From Coriobacteriaceae bacterium (GTDB taxonomy: Bacteria; Actinomycetota; Coriobacteriia; Coriobacteriales; Eggerthellaceae), in contig SUUF01000046.1 in assembly GCA_015062635.1 (NCBI GenBank), forward strand, positions 1 to 15,077: DNA of 15,077 nt. Direction: 5' to 3'. Positions 14,497 to 15,077 of the stretch are shown in pieces (position 1 is the stretch's first letter; every line of letters begins with the position of its first letter). The translations under genes and the position numbers were made by a program. The notes beneath the pieces are model-generated. The model was not told the origin of the DNA and made no database searches. It was given only the letters and a program-made list of their open reading frames with translations.

Positions 14497-14901
14497 TTAG
14501 TTCAACAGCATCGAGATGACTTGCGTCGCCCGGTATCCCACCCGGGCTTCATAGGTGCCGTTTGGGACGTTCACCTTGGCCGATGCGATTATCTTGCCGT
14601 TGACGTCGGTGCCGACCGAATCGATTTCGGCCCGCGAGCCGCCGACCTCCATGGTCATGCCCGCCTGCACCTTCTCGCCGTCTTCCCTATTCTCGAAGAG
14701 CGCGACGGCCTGTCCGTTCGCGACGCGCGCCGTTCCCGTGACGGAGCTCTCGATGACCGCGCAGGTGCTCCAGAGCAAGAGCCCCACCAGCAGCAACACG
14801 ACGGCCAGAAGCAGCACCCAGACTTTCGGGTTGGTGACCCGCAGGTAATCGTTGAGCTGTTCGGGGGAAGAGAGCCGGGTTGCGTTTTGGGTTTGTGCCA
14901 T
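14497..14901 (-). CDS. Short HlyD-like adaptor of the NHLM export system
   Basis: A 134-residue protein. Residues 10-25 (L-S-S-P-E-Q-L-N-D-Y-L-R-V-T-N-P) match the start of NHLM secretion proteins (TIGR03794-like), followed by a single membrane helix at about 27-45 and ESSVTGTARV, the usual entry to the periplasmic part. It then passes through a beta-rich stretch with VQAGMTMEVG and ends VPNGTYEARVGYRATQVIS. Full-length members are around 400 residues with a coiled-coil hairpin and lipoyl-like domain; both are absent, yet both ends resemble the full protein. This suggests an adaptor reduced to its membrane anchor and beta domain, sensible in a cell without an outer membrane. The start at 14901 is set by GGAAGGAGG 8 nt upstream. 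The frame stays open upstream to the window edge, so a longer product is possible but less likely. Confidence 0.78.
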   Translation of the reverse strand: MAQTQNATRLSSPEQLNDYLRVTNPKVWVLLLAVVLLLVGLLLWSTCAVIESSVTGTARVANGQAVALFENREDGEKVQAGMTMEVGGSRAEIDSVGTDVNGKIIASAKVNVPNGTYEARVGYRATQVISMLLN

Positions 14902-15077
14902 CGAGGGCCTCCTTCCCATGAATAGATACACAAGCATTATCGCATAGCGTCCGAGCCTGTATCGTGCGTGATAGGGCGGAATCGTGGTCGCTTGCGATGT
15001 TTCGGGCGAAGCGGGCGCTGCGCCCCTGACGTCGTCCAGCCGCTCCTTCGACACTTTGCGCCACACAGCCGAATTGC
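14902..15077 (-). promoter_or_regulatory. Upstream region of the export operon with extended -10
   Basis: The minus strand carries TGCGATAAT (14936-14944), a good extended -10 (TGn plus GATAAT), which would start transcription near 14929 and give a leader of about 28 nt to the HlyD-like ATG; no clear -35 is seen. The hairpin GGGCG-CTG-CGCCC lies near 15013-15025. Beyond about 14950 the minus strand is open in the HlyD frame to the window edge with GC-rich third positions, so this may be the end of another gene. I cannot decide which. Confidence 0.4.

Noticed and set aside
1..15077. tRNA, rRNA, CRISPR, insertion sequence or integrase
   Set aside because: No cloverleaf, rRNA core motif, regularly spaced repeat array, transposase motif or terminal inverted repeat was found on reading both strands.

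Overview
The window is GC-rich, densely packed bacterial DNA with strong AGGAGG-type ribosome binding sites. The gene content is that of a strictly anaerobic, Gram-positive-like organism: several radical SAM and poly-ferredoxin proteins, a CCG-domain Fe-S protein, a probable selenoprotein and an NHLM-type peptide exporter. It looks most like the Coriobacteriia (Eggerthellaceae-like). That assignment rests on gene content and base composition, not on a marker gene.

Layout. (1) 1-1008, minus strand: a three-gene unit, STAS anti-sigma antagonist -> RsbW-like ATPase -> VanX-type D-Ala-D-Ala dipeptidase (cut by the window start). (2) 1009-1213: divergent control region with a 12-bp-period direct repeat. 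(3) 1214-4039, plus strand: an MtaD/DadD-like adenosine-derivative deaminase, then after an AT-rich promoter/operator island a CxxC carboxymuconolactone-decarboxylase-like protein and ArsS, the arsenosugar radical SAM enzyme. ArsS appears to be a selenoprotein: its in-frame TGA at 4019-4021 falls at the Cys/Sec position of the C-terminal motif, is followed by Gly-Gly-Glu-Thr-Ala and TAG, and sits 17 nt before a GG-containing hairpin loop that fits a bacterial SECIS. (4) 9077-4101, minus strand and convergent with arsS: a very tight operon of MobA/DUF2064-like transferase, COG1964-type radical SAM protein, ferredoxin-DUF169 protein, GNAT with a Cys-rich tail, and a ferredoxin-CCG protein. I know of no named pathway with this combination. 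(5) 10036-9182, minus strand: a PhnP-like metallo-beta-lactamase-fold hydrolase. (6) 14901-10118, minus strand: an NHLM/NHLP peptide export set consisting of a remarkably short HlyD-like adaptor, a C39-peptidase ABC exporter and a second ABC exporter with a non-peptidase N-terminal domain. No precursor peptide is visible; it would lie beyond 15077 or elsewhere.

How the parts fit. The deaminase, the CMD protein and ArsS make sense as a SAM/arsenic module: ArsS joins the SAM-derived 5'-deoxyadenosyl group to methylated arsenic, and an MtaD/DadD-type enzyme could act on adenosine by-products. The five-gene redox operon and the MBL protein look like a separate modification or cofactor pathway with its own electron supply. 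Whether it belongs with the arsenic genes, with the peptide exporter, or stands alone cannot be settled from this window. No rRNA, tRNA, CRISPR array, insertion sequence or integrase is visible, and no gene-free stretch exceeds about 205 bp.
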